Of a stretch of DNA of 21,380 nucleotides, positions 14,274 through 21,380 are shown one piece after another (positions within the stretch are counted from its first letter, which is position 1; every line of letters starts with the position of its first letter). Origin of the DNA: a virus; IMG/VR virus record IMGVR_UViG_3300027746_000110, positions 1 to 21,380 of that record; one strand, written 5' to 3'. The notes under the pieces were generated by a model. The model was given only the letters and a program-made list of their open reading frames with translations. It was not told the DNA's origin and did no database searches. Position numbers and translations under genes: made by a program.

Positions 14274-17200
14274 CTATGGCGGTGGACCTTTTACTAAATG
14301 TCCAGCTTTCTGCAAGCTAGTAGATAGTTCTTCAGAATCAAGAGTAACATTTACTTGAATATTGAAATTAATATTGCCATTAGAAATCTTATATTCTGTT
14401 GTTTTACCAAGAACAGTTTCAGATATAGATTTCAATGTAGCTGGAATTGTGATTGGATTCTTAGAGAAATTTTTCAATTGTTGGTCTATATCTGTAACAT
14501 TTTTCAACATTGCATTTAATGCTTTAGTCGAAGGAGCAAGGATAGTTGCCGGATCTAATTCTGAAGTATATTCTTGAATCTCAATTAATTTTGTCGTCAT
14601 CGATTCAAAAGATGTATGTATTCTGCCTACTTCATCATTAATTTTACTTATTGATCCCGCTGCTGCTTGTAAGCCTGTAACATCATATGTTTGAAATCCC
14701 ATCTGTATTCTTGTAATCATTCTCATGAAAGCATTTCCACCGGCAGTTACTCTTTCAGTAAGTCCGCTGAAATTTTTCAACAAACTACCAGTTGCTTGTA
14801 CTGAGCTAACTGCTGTTCCCATTTCATTGAAAGTAGTGCTTACTTGATTGAATATACTTGTAATACTTTCTAATTTACCTATTGTCTGTTGATTCTCAAA
14901 ATATGTTTTAAGCTCATTTACTTTAACTTGAATACCTTCAGGACCAGTCCATTTTCTAAAAATTACTCCAAATCCTTGCCTTGTTGCATTAAGATTTGTT
15001 TCTAAAATTTTAGGATTTACACTTGTCGTATTAATTGATGTAAAAATTTCTTTAACACTAGCAAAAATACCAGCTATATTTTGGAGTAATGTACGTAATT
15101 CTTCTCCAGTGCCACCAACAGCATCCTTTAACTCCTCGGATATGTTTCTTAAATCAGTCAATGGTCCTTCTAAACTTTCCCCGATGACTTCATTTATTGA
15201 AATAATTCTTGTTGATAATTCTCTTATTTGTGCCCGACTTGGTAACATTCTAGAAATAGCTCTAAGTTGTCTTGCTGTTGGAAGTTCTTGTACTTGTTCT
15301 AATAAACTACTTGATGTAGGTTCTTCTACAGTTGATGCTGCAACGGCTGGGGGAGTGTTTGCTGCTACTCGGGCTGCGGGAGCATTTGGCATACCACGAA
15401 CAGTAGTTTTTGGAACAGCTTCTTGTCCAAAAAGTGCATTCAAACCTTTTTCTAGATAACCACTAGCCTTGGATAAACTTTGAGTAAATGAATTACCTAC
15501 TTCAGCTCCAGCAGCAGTAGCCGCAGCAGCCAATCCAGTACCCACTAAGAATCCAGATAAGGGACTCCCTGGATTTCCTTTAATGAATTCATCCATACCT
15601 TTAGACATACCTTCTAACATTTGTCTGCCTAATGTGGTGAAAGTTGCAACTATTCCTCCACCAGCAGAAGCTGCTATTTCTGAATCTTCACCAAAAATAC
15701 TTTTTAACAACGATGTAAAGGCACCTGACAAGGAATCTCCTAAACCAACAGAATCAAATAAACTACCAAATGTGCCCCCTATGTCTGAAAATAAAACACC
15801 TAAAGATTCAAAAATGCCTGTTACCAAAGCACCACCTTTAGAACCTTCACCAAAAGCACCTAGCAATGCTTCTTTAAGAGTATTCCAAACATCAGTAGCT
15901 GTAGTAATAATTTGCTGTATTATACCAGGTTTATTTTGTTCTCCTGGAACAAACATTTCAGCAAATACCTTTTGGACTTCTACAATGCTTGCTTTTAAGA
16001 TGCCTAACATTCCAAAGATTAAAGCTTTTATAAAATTGCCTGCCCCCTTTAGAATTTTTGTAAATCCACCACCACTTGCTGAGAAGAATTTAGAGAATAT
16101 ATTTTGTATTCCTTGAATGAAATTTTGACCAGCAGCTTCAGGATTTATGTTTACATTTTTAAAGAAACTTTGTAGCACTTCTCTTACAGAGTTCATCATC
16201 GCACGCCAGCGTGCTGGTTGAAATATATCTGCCAAACCTCCAAATATTTCTTGTACGCCTGGAAAATATTTTACGAAATCTCTTCCGATACGAATACCTT
16301 CAGTAAATACGATTCTCATTACTTGTCGTATTTCCATCATGATAAGCCGGAATTCCCGTGACCGCATTATGCCTTTAGTAAAGCCCTCAAAGAATATTTG
16401 GAAGAATCCACCTTGCATTTGTTGTCCAGATTGCACCATTCGATCTATAGAATGTGACAATTCTTGCATTGCTTCTGTTTGTGATAATTGTTTTTTCTGT
16501 GCCGATTCAGATTGTTTTTGAACATCTGCATAAGATTTACTTTGATTCTTTAAAGAAAACCCTAATCTAACTGCTGATTCATCCATGTTTGTAGCAGAGA
16601 CTAAAGCAGCTATTTGCTGTCTGCTCATTGTTTCAACAGATTGTCCAGTAGCAAAGAATTGCTTACGCAGCGTTTCAAATCGTGCGGCTGGGTCTTGTTC
16701 TTTCATCATTTGCAATGCATCAACTTGTATACCGAATTGCTGTGCTAATGTTGCGGAATTTTTAGCAGCAGTTTCAAAGTTATCAAATCCTTCAACTACT
16801 CCAATAACGTTTTTAACTGTCAAACCAAGTTGACGCATATGTGCAGAAATGTTACCTAAAATTTGAGGAGAAATTCCACCAAAATTTTTCACATCTGCGA
16901 TCATTTCTCCTATATCACGACCTATTTGTCTCGCTGATGATCCGAATCGGTTTGCTAATCCAAGTGATACTTGTGCAATTTGTCTACCTTGTTCTTCCAA
17001 AGTGGTTCCAGTTGTAATCGCACGAAGACCTAAATTTCTCATTCCATCTTCTGAAAGATCAAAAACTTTTCTATAGGTTAAGAAATGTTCTGCCTGTCCT
17101 TCTAGTTGACTGCCTAATTGTGAAATGGTTGCTCCTAATTCATTAGAAGCTTTTAAAAATTCTTGCGCCATTTGACCACGGCTACCAAATACCCTTCGAA

Positions 17201-17795
17201 CGGTCAATCCAGTTTCTGCTAACATTCCATTGATATTTTTAACTGCTCCATATACTTGTCCACCAACTCCAGATCTTAAATCACCGAATGATTTTCTTAT
17301 ATCTTCAATAGCTTTTCTATATTCGTTAGAACCACCACCAGCTTGAGCTGTAGTAAATAAAGCATCTAAAGGAGCAAATACAAGATTTACTAATCCTTTA
17401 CCTATATTAAAAAGAGAACTAAATGATTGAGTTAACAATTGGAAAGTGGTTCCAAAAACATTTCCAAGCGCACCAAGATGTCCTTCAATTTCTTGAAAAA
17501 TATTTCCCATTTCTGTCATCATGGTACCAATGACTCCTCCGACCACTGGGATTTGACTCATGGATGATGCTAGAGTATTGAATGCAGAAGATGCGTATAA
17601 AGCACCAGCTCCAGCAGCACGACTTATTTCTGCTGGAATAAATGATTGTCCGTTTGGAGTTAATGCTTCTTTACCAGATGCAGCAGCGGCTGTTGGACTA
17701 AAACCAGCACTTCCAGTTGCTGTACTTCTAGATGAAGTATTTCTGTCAACAGAAGCAACAAGTCTATTAATTGCATTTATTAAATCTGGATCCAT
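14274..17795 (-). CDS. Tail tape measure protein (1173 aa)
   Basis: The length, the position two loci downstream of the tube gene, and the composition identify the tape measure protein: long helical, Gln/Ser/Ala-rich stretches broken by hydrophobic segments. Visible features are a polar N-terminus (MDPDLINAINRLVASVDRNT), hydrophobic Gly/Ala-rich stretches at about 80-150 (including VVGGVIGTMMTEMG), long helices through residues 200-500, and further hydrophobic stretches at about 590-760. In long-tailed phages this protein fills the tube and sets its length at roughly 1.5 angstroms per residue, which would give a tail near 175 nm (inference). No peptidase or muramidase motif is evident. The ATG is preceded only by weak ribosome-binding sequence (TAGTAG). 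A 107-bp, almost purely A/T leader separates it from the divergent DUF5872-like gene. Confidence 0.88.
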   Translation of the reverse strand: MDPDLINAINRLVASVDRNTSSRSTATGSAGFSPTAAAASGKEALTPNGQSFIPAEISRAAGAGALYASSAFNTLASSMSQIPVVGGVIGTMMTEMGNIFQEIEGHLGALGNVFGTTFQLLTQSFSSLFNIGKGLVNLVFAPLDALFTTAQAGGGSNEYRKAIEDIRKSFGDLRSGVGGQVYGAVKNINGMLAETGLTVRRVFGSRGQMAQEFLKASNELGATISQLGSQLEGQAEHFLTYRKVFDLSEDGMRNLGLRAITTGTTLEEQGRQIAQVSLGLANRFGSSARQIGRDIGEMIADVKNFGGISPQILGNISAHMRQLGLTVKNVIGVVEGFDNFETAAKNSATLAQQFGIQVDALQMMKEQDPAARFETLRKQFFATGQSVETMSRQQIAALVSATNMDESAVRLGFSLKNQSKSYADVQKQSESAQKKQLSQTEAMQELSHSIDRMVQSGQQMQGGFFQIFFEGFTKGIMRSREFRLIMMEIRQVMRIVFTEGIRIGRDFVKYFPGVQEIFGGLADIFQPARWRAMMNSVREVLQSFFKNVNINPEAAGQNFIQGIQNIFSKFFSASGGGFTKILKGAGNFIKALIFGMLGILKASIVEVQKVFAEMFVPGEQNKPGIIQQIITTATDVWNTLKEALLGAFGEGSKGGALVTGIFESLGVLFSDIGGTFGSLFDSVGLGDSLSGAFTSLLKSIFGEDSEIAASAGGGIVATFTTLGRQMLEGMSKGMDEFIKGNPGSPLSGFLVGTGLAAAATAAGAEVGNSFTQSLSKASGYLEKGLNALFGQEAVPKTTVRGMPNAPAARVAANTPPAVAASTVEEPTSSSLLEQVQELPTARQLRAISRMLPSRAQIRELSTRIISINEVIGESLEGPLTDLRNISEELKDAVGGTGEELRTLLQNIAGIFASVKEIFTSINTTSVNPKILETNLNATRQGFGVIFRKWTGPEGIQVKVNELKTYFENQQTIGKLESITSIFNQVSTTFNEMGTAVSSVQATGSLLKNFSGLTERVTAGGNAFMRMITRIQMGFQTYDVTGLQAAAGSISKINDEVGRIHTSFESMTTKLIEIQEYTSELDPATILAPSTKALNAMLKNVTDIDQQLKNFSKNPITIPATLKSISETVLGKTTEYKISNGNINFNIQVNVTLDSEELSTSLQKAGHLVKGPPP

Positions 17796-17902
17796 TTTTT
17801 ACTACTAATAAATTAATACTTTATTAATTACAATCAAATAAATTTTTTTATATGAAAAAAATATCTTTTATATTGTATTTATGTTAGAATAAATTTGGAG
17901 TT
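17796..17902. promoter_or_regulatory. Divergent intergenic region, extremely AT-rich
   Basis: This region drives the tape measure gene leftward and the DUF5872-like cassette rightward. No clean -35/-10 pair was found. The minus strand has CATAAATAC at 17885-17877, one base from the T4 late consensus TATAAATA. It is a weak candidate for a late promoter of the tape measure gene. The plus strand ends in TTGGAG, the ribosome binding site of the rightward gene. Confidence 0.35.
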
Positions 17903-17905
17903 ATG

Positions 17906-18391
17906 ATGAGTAAAGAAAAATTAAAATTATTTATTGAATCAGTTGTTGCTGAAGAATTGGCTGCTGAAGCTGATTTGGAAGGTACTATCAAAGATGTTTT
18001 AGTACAGCTTTTTGATTCATTTATAGAATTAGATGGAATTGAAGATATTAATGAAATAGAAAATGTAATAGTTAATCATTTATTCTCTTTGCCACAATTT
18101 AAAGATGGTCTTCAAGCCGCCGCAGAAGAATTGGTAAGAAATTTAAATGAAGCAAAATATCATGGCAGGACAGTTACTCTAAATAAACGTATGAAAGGAG
18201 ATGTTAAAAAAAGTAAAGTTTATGTTAAAGATCCAAAGACCGGTAACATTAAAAAGGTAAACTTTGGTGATCCAAACATGAGAATTAAAAAAAGCAATCC
18301 AAAACGTAGAAAATCTTTTAGAGCCAGACATAATTGTGAAAATCCAGGTCCAAAAACAAAAGCTCGTTATTGGTCTTGCAAAGCTTGGTGA
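17906..18391 (+). CDS. DUF5872-like phage protein, function unknown
   Basis: The C-terminal 60 residues carry the highly conserved DUF5872 pattern: KVYVKDPKTGNIKKVNFGDP, then RRKSFRARHNCENPGPKTKA and RYWSCKAW at the end. It is strongly basic, with two cysteines (HNC and WSC), and is found in many phages without a known role. Residues 1-95 form an acidic helical domain with EELAAEADLEGTIKDVLVQL. Two ATGs are adjacent, at 17903 and 17906. GGAG lies 2 nt from the first and 5 nt from the second, so the second is preferred (161 aa). It is the first gene of a plus-strand pair with the Nudix gene, 3 nt apart, inside a minus-strand tail operon. A structural or packaged DNA-binding protein would fit the basic tail, but this is inference. 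Confidence 0.8.
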   Translation: MSKEKLKLFIESVVAEELAAEADLEGTIKDVLVQLFDSFIELDGIEDINEIENVIVNHLFSLPQFKDGLQAAAEELVRNLNEAKYHGRTVTLNKRMKGDVKKSKVYVKDPKTGNIKKVNFGDPNMRIKKSNPKRRKSFRARHNCENPGPKTKARYWSCKAW

Positions 18392-18394
18392 TTC

Positions 18395-18931
18395 ATGAAA
18401 AAAATATCAGAAAAAATTCTTAACTTACATCATCCAAAAAGTGGATATAAAAAAACCATTAAAGTAAAAAAATATAAAGCACCAGATGGTAATTTAATAA
18501 CATCCTATGTTGATGCTGGAATGCAGGATTCTGTTCAAATATTTGCTTTAACAGAAAATAACAATGTTATAATTGTTAAACAGTATCGTCCTGGTTCTGA
18601 GAAAGAAGAGATTGAACTTCCTGGTGGAAGAATTGATGAAGGTGAATCAAAAGAAAAAGCTGCTCATAGAGAACTTAAGGAAGAAACTGGATATACAACA
18701 GATAAACTATTTTATCTTGGCAGCAAAACATATTCTCCTTATTCAGAAGGAAGAATCTATTTCTTTGTCGCCCTAAATTGCTCTAAAACCGACAATCTCA
18801 AGTTAGATAGAGACGAGTATCTATCAGCACATGAAATGCCTTTAAAAGCCTACAGGGAGCTTATGAAGAAGTCTAACACTCGTGGTGTTGATTGTGCCTA
18901 TATGGCTTTAGATAATCTTGATATGCTTTGA
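18395..18931 (+). CDS. Nudix hydrolase, ADP-ribose pyrophosphatase-like
   Basis: The 178-aa protein has a complete Nudix box, G-x5-E-x7-REUxEExGU, at residues 78-100. The metal-binding REL..EE core is at 92-97 (HRELKEETGY). The N-terminal strand pattern (VDAGMQDSVQIFAL, VIIVKQYRPG) and a proline 16 residues after the final box glycine (P115 in YSP) match the ADP-ribose pyrophosphatase subgroup. That subgroup cleaves ADP-ribose or similar nucleoside diphosphate sugars to AMP and a phosphosugar. The substrate remains unproven. The gene starts 3 nt after the DUF5872-like gene, without a clear own ribosome binding site, so it is probably coupled to it. It ends at a bidirectional terminator. A role in NAD or ADP-ribose turnover during infection is inferred from the family. 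Confidence 0.9.
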   Translation: MKKISEKILNLHHPKSGYKKTIKVKKYKAPDGNLITSYVDAGMQDSVQIFALTENNNVIIVKQYRPGSEKEEIELPGGRIDEGESKEKAAHRELKEETGYTTDKLFYLGSKTYSPYSEGRIYFFVALNCSKTDNLKLDRDEYLSAHEMPLKAYRELMKKSNTRGVDCAYMALDNLDML

Positions 18932-18948
18932 TTTAAAACAAAATAAAT

Positions 18949-18980
18949 AAAAAAGCCCAGATAAATTCTGGGCTTTTTTT
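18949..18980. terminator. Bidirectional terminator between Nudix gene and tail chaperone-like ORF
   Basis: AAAAAAGCCCAG (18949-18960), a 7-nt loop, and CTGGGCTTTTTTT (18968-18980) form a symmetric terminator working on both strands. It stops the plus-strand cassette and the minus-strand transcript of the gp26-like/104-codon pair, so that the tape measure gene downstream needs its own promoter. Confidence 0.93.
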
Positions 18981-18982
18981 AT

Positions 18983-19297
18983 TCAGGTAAATCTTCTTAA
19001 TCTTGCAGGAGATTCAGGTCTATGCCTTCCAAGAAGTGCTCTGGTTTGAGCATCATTATGATGAGTACCTTTTGTTAATTCGTTACCGTTATCTTTACCT
19101 TTTTCAATTTCTTTCTTTATTCGTTCTATTAGCCATCTTTTATATGTTACAGGGAAATCGTAATAATCCTGCCATGTCATGCCAAAATAATAACCTAATA
19201 AAAAAAATGGCTCTAATAGAACTTGTTCTTTACTTTCTGGAGTTAGGCCAAAAAAACGTAGATCCCATCGGAAGGGCACCCTCCTCTGTATGATCAC
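18983..19297 (-). CDS. Small tail protein ORF overlapping the gp26-like gene; probably expressed by frameshifting
   Basis: The 104-codon frame is open from a GTG at 19297. Recognisable protein starts at FFGLTPESKEQVLLEPFFLL (residues 15-34), followed by GMTWQDYYDFPVTYKRWLIE. This matches the short phage family with a FFGLTPE... beginning and a WD..Y..P...R hallmark, found next to gp26-like genes. The first 14 residues look like antisense-free readthrough of the overlapping frame and not like protein of this family. No good independent start exists: GTG at 19297 has no ribosome binding site, and GTG at 19279 directly abuts AGGAGG (zero spacing). The next Met lies inside the conserved part. A +1 frameshift at the T7 run (19256-19250) would join FF of the gp26-like protein to GLTPE. 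The protein would be a T/gp51-like tail assembly factor. Confidence 0.75.
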   Translation of the reverse strand: MIIQRRVPFRWDLRFFGLTPESKEQVLLEPFFLLGYYFGMTWQDYYDFPVTYKRWLIERIKKEIEKGKDNGNELTKGTHHNDAQTRALLGRHRPESPARLRRFT

Positions 19298-20114
19298 AAT
19301 TTCTGCAATTAAAAGTAACGCTCATATGAACGCCAGGTTCATGATCTTCAATATACTTTCTTAGCTCTAGTGAATCTCTAGCTGGCATATAATTAACAAG
19401 CTTAGAAATAAGTCCTCTTTCACGATTACCATCAATTTCTACAATAGAATTAAGAAGTCTGGTTGTTACAACGTTTTCTGTAACAATTCCTTTCTTTTTT
19501 CTCATTTCCATTTGTTGAGCAATTTCTTCTTCTTCTTTACCAGTCAAGAATTTAAAGCCAACTGTTTTATTTGAGACAGGCAATTTAAATCTAAATAAAT
19601 TTTCACCAGCATTGGCTGGTTCTAAATCTAGTGGTTTAATTGGTAATTCAGTTAAATCAAATTCAATTTCATTTTTAAATTCACAACTTGGGCAATTCCA
19701 GTTAGCTGCATATTCTCTTCCATAACCAGAGATTCTTACTGCAATCATAAGTGCATTTCTGTCACCAGTTAATAAAGAACCGACATCAACTGCTGGATTT
19801 ATTAAACAAGCTTTTATTAATTCAGAAATAACAGTGCCTTTTTTAATAAGAGCACGAGACATGAGAATATCTTCATCTCTTGCCGTCATAGCTCTATATT
19901 CTATCTGTGTTGCATTGTGTAATGGATGTTCTAATCCATATACTTTACCGGCTGATGGAAGCGGAACAGCATCGATTGGAATTTCTATTCCTAGTTCTCT
20001 TTTAGCATATTCTTCTCTAGAGACTACAGGAACTCCATTACTATTTGAACTCATAGCTGCTTGCTGTGCAGCAAAGATTGAATTTCTTAATTCTCGATTG
20101 TCATTTTCAGACAT
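19230..20114 (-). CDS. T4 gp26-like (PF12322) protein with zinc motif; candidate tail assembly chaperone
   Basis: The 294-aa protein shows the pattern of the T4 baseplate gp26 family: VPLPSAGKVYG (50-60), YRAMTARDEDILMS (73-86), then LLTGDRNALMIAVRISGYG (114-132). CPSC (141-144) and CRNC (270-273) form a split four-cysteine zinc site. The C-terminus FFWPNSRK matches the FFWP ending usual for the family. T4 gp26 is shorter and acts in baseplate hub assembly. AGGAGAAG precedes the ATG at good distance. The gene lies between the tube gene and the tape measure gene, which is where tail assembly chaperones sit in other phages, and its 3' end overlaps a small ORF by 68 nt in the +1 frame. The tube terminator upstream implies an own promoter in 20115-20180, which I could not define. 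Confidence 0.85.
   Translation of the reverse strand: MSENDNRELRNSIFAAQQAAMSSNSNGVPVVSREEYAKRELGIEIPIDAVPLPSAGKVYGLEHPLHNATQIEYRAMTARDEDILMSRALIKKGTVISELIKACLINPAVDVGSLLTGDRNALMIAVRISGYGREYAANWNCPSCEFKNEIEFDLTELPIKPLDLEPANAGENLFRFKLPVSNKTVGFKFLTGKEEEEIAQQMEMRKKKGIVTENVVTTRLLNSIVEIDGNRERGLISKLVNYMPARDSLELRKYIEDHEPGVHMSVTFNCRNCDHTEEGALPMGSTFFWPNSRK
19250..19256 (-). other. Candidate +1 programmed frameshift site (T7 run)
   Basis: On the coding (minus) strand the zero frame reads ACG TTT TTT TGG. A +1 slip lets both Phe tRNAs re-pair perfectly (TTT to TTT) and continues as GGC CTA ACT, giving ...STFF-GLTPE. A -2 slip with only the P-site tRNA re-pairing would give FFF-GLTPE. The joined product would be about 376 aa: 288 residues of the gp26-like protein plus 88 of the small ORF. 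AGGAGG lies 23 nt upstream, too far to be a standard stimulator. Confidence 0.6.
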
Positions 20115-20137
20115 AAATTTTTACTTCTCCTATTCAT

Positions 20138-20157
20138 GTTTAGTATGAAAACTAAAC
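20138..20157 (-). other. Small hairpin in the leader of the gp26-like gene
   Basis: GTTTAGT and ACTAAAC pair perfectly (7 bp) around a 6-nt loop, ending about 10 nt before the ribosome binding site AGGAG. It has no following T tract on the minus strand, so it is not a terminator there. It may protect the 5' end or tune initiation. Confidence 0.4.
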
Positions 20158-20179
20158 AAAATATGTATTATTAAAATGT

Positions 20180-20215
20180 ATAAAAAATAAGCCGCTTAGT
20201 TATAAGCGGCTTATT
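20180..20215 (-). terminator. Strong terminator after the tail tube gene
   Basis: AATAAGCCGCTTA (20186-20198) and TAAGCGGCTTATT (20203-20215) form a perfect 13-bp stem with a 4-nt loop. On the minus strand it is followed by TTTTTTATAC. It lies 25 bp after the tube stop codon and would isolate the highly expressed tube transcript from the genes downstream. Confidence 0.9.
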
Positions 20216-20239
20216 AAAATATGATTTGAGAATTTTAGA

Positions 20240-20731
20240 TCAGTATTGAAGTACAGCGTTATCGTATTTTAAAGTAAGTTGGATTTCTGTCATATCAGCA
20301 TCGCTTGAATAATCTAGATCACTGAATGTTGCTTTTTCTACGAACGCACCTTTGATATCCCAAAGTTGAACTACTGTACCAACTGGGTCTAACATTTTAA
20401 TTTGAATATCACGTTTATAGAAATCTGCATAACCACCACGACCAGAAACGCTTTCAAAACAGGAACGAACCCATTCCATTACTTGTTGAGCGCCGGATGG
20501 AGCAATTGGATCATGCAATGTTACATCGATAGATTCAAATTTTGTTTTTCCTGCTAAGTAACGTGTGCTGTTAATCCATGGTACTTCAATTGTTGAAGTT
20601 GAAGTAGAAGGACGTTTGCCTGATTTTACTAAAAATGAATCGATACCTTCAATTGCAAATACGAATCTACGTTTTTGCAATGGTTCAAACTTGGTTGGTA
20701 ACATGTCTGTTACTGATAATGTCTCTGCCAT
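20240..20731 (-). CDS. Tail tube protein, T4 gp19-like
   Basis: The 163-aa length equals that of T4 gp19. Family patterns are visible: KRRFVFAIEGIDSFLVKSG (21-39) early; FESIDVTLHDPIAPSGAQQV followed by WVRSCF in the middle; then YADFYKRDIQIKMLDPVGTV, WDIKGAFVEKATFSDLDYSS and a C-terminal EIQLTLKYDNAVLQY. This protein stacks as hexamers to make the inner tube through which DNA passes. AAGGGA precedes the ATG by about 9 nt. A dedicated terminator follows. A contractile-tail sheath gene would be expected further upstream on this strand, outside the window. Confidence 0.93.
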   Translation of the reverse strand: MAETLSVTDMLPTKFEPLQKRRFVFAIEGIDSFLVKSGKRPSTSTSTIEVPWINSTRYLAGKTKFESIDVTLHDPIAPSGAQQVMEWVRSCFESVSGRGGYADFYKRDIQIKMLDPVGTVVQLWDIKGAFVEKATFSDLDYSSDADMTEIQLTLKYDNAVLQY

Positions 20732-20767
20732 AGTATTGTTCCCTTATTTCTTAATTAAATATTGTTA

Positions 20768-21358
20768 TCAAATAGAATTTGATAAAATTTCTTTTACCAT
20801 TTCTCTAATTTTTTCTTTCATAGATTCTGCAACAGCAGATTGTCTTGGTGCTTCTTCTGGGGAGACTTTTCTATGTAAAGAAACTTGTGCTGGTTTTAAT
20901 TTTTCTTCAACGCCAGCAATTGCTTCTTTAACAGTTTTTTTCTTCTTTTTGGCTGCTGTTTTTTTGGCAGTTATTGCAAAGTTAATTCTTTGTAATAATT
21001 TTAAATCATGAGCAGATAGCTTTTTATCGCCTGCACCTTTCTTTTGAAGAGCAGCTTTTTTCTTTTCTAGATCTGCCATAGAAAGATTTTTCTCTTCTGG
21101 CACACCAAGTTGTTTTGACAATGCTCCCTTTTTCTTAACAGCAGCTTGCATCCATTTTTGTTTTTTCTCTTGCATTGGTAATACAAGAACAATTTCTTCT
21201 TCTTCAGGATTATGACGACCTTTTCGGGCGCTAAGAGTATCGAACAGATCTTTCATGCCATCATGGTCTTCCATGCCATGATGAGCTTCCATATCGTGGT
21301 AACATTCGTTTACTGCTTCAGAAATCATCTTTTTTAGTTCTTTTATTGTAATTTGCAT
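20768..21358 (-). CDS. Lys-rich phage protein with a WMQAAVKKKGAL module, function unknown
   Basis: The 196-aa protein begins MQITIKELKKMISEAVNECY, an amphipathic helix of a type often seen at the start of structural proteins of large phages. After an acidic His/Asp-rich stretch (residues 20-55) comes a module with KWMQAAVKKKGALSKQLGV (68-86) and LSAHDLKLLQRINFAITAKK (114-133), like the short W.q.Ai...GaL...lg module that recurs in phage proteins. Then follows a poly-Lys segment (AAKKKKKTVKEA), and the C-terminus again is an amphipathic helix (ESMKEKIREMVKEILSNSI). AGGA lies upstream of the ATG. It sits directly before the tube gene in the late direction, so a virion or head/tail accessory role is likely, though not shown. 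The full gene lies inside the window. Confidence 0.7.
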   Translation of the reverse strand: MQITIKELKKMISEAVNECYHDMEAHHGMEDHDGMKDLFDTLSARKGRHNPEEEEIVLVLPMQEKKQKWMQAAVKKKGALSKQLGVPEEKNLSMADLEKKKAALQKKGAGDKKLSAHDLKLLQRINFAITAKKTAAKKKKKTVKEAIAGVEEKLKPAQVSLHRKVSPEEAPRQSAVAESMKEKIREMVKEILSNSI

Positions 21359-21380
21359 TTTATATCCTATTATTCTAAAT

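Noticed and set aside
15583-16116. 177-codon plus-strand ORF inside the tape measure gene
   Set aside because: It is Pro/Ser/Lys-rich antisense to an Ala/Gly-rich helical gene, has no ribosome binding site, and shows no motif.
19280-19285. AGGAGG in the gp26/small-ORF overlap as ribosome binding site or frameshift stimulator
   Set aside because: It directly abuts the nearest in-frame GTG (zero spacing) and is 23 nt from the slip site, so neither role fits well, though it could still reduce ribosome speed.
1-21380. CRISPR array, insertion sequence, integrase or attachment sites
   Set aside because: No regularly spaced repeats, transposase or integrase motifs, or paired att-like repeats were seen. 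The tRNA 3' end is not repeated elsewhere in the window.

Overview
The window is AT-rich and densely coded, and reads as a stretch of a large tailed-phage genome with a contractile, T4-type tail (myovirus morphology). The evidence is a T4 gp19-like tail tube protein, a T4 gp26/PF12322-like protein, a tape measure protein, a gp53/LysM-like baseplate protein and two very large baseplate-like proteins. These sit beside a replication and recombination block: a polymerase-only family A DNA polymerase, an HD-domain protein, a gp32-like single-strand-binding protein and RecA. A class II tRNA-Leu and a LAGLIDADG endonuclease gene fit a large lytic-type genome. The host cannot be named; promoters that look like bacterial sigma70 sites suggest that early genes use the host polymerase.

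Layout. Positions 1-2505 are on the plus strand: the C-terminal end of a helix-turn-helix protein, tRNA-Leu(UAA), a LAGLIDADG gene that starts 15 nt after the tRNA, a 71-aa gene, and a 345-aa zinc-motif protein with its own promoter and terminator. Positions 2543-7272 are on the minus strand and hold replication genes in the order of transcription: polymerase, HD protein, SSB, RecA, and a DUF1599-like protein. Positions 7310-17795, also minus, encode the tape measure protein, a 58-aa gene that is easily overlooked, a 1047-aa tail/baseplate protein, a 97-aa gp53-like protein and a 1088-aa hub-like protein. Positions 17903-18931 form a two-gene plus-strand cassette (DUF5872-like protein and Nudix hydrolase) facing against the tail operon. 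Positions 18983-21358 return to the minus strand: a Lys-rich protein, the tail tube protein, and the gp26-like gene overlapping a small ORF.

How the genes work together. Tube, then overlapping gene pair, then tape measure is the classic order of tail tube, tail assembly chaperones (lambda G/GT type) and tape measure. Here the overlapping pair is a gp26-like gene and a 104-codon ORF, and the overlap carries a run of seven T on the coding strand. A +1 slip there would join the two reading frames. This is the most interesting signal in the window. The replication block has its own control elements: a near-consensus promoter before recA, a terminator and a second hairpin after ssb, and a pair of operator-like repeats before ssb.

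All homology statements are from recognition of motifs by eye; no database search was run.
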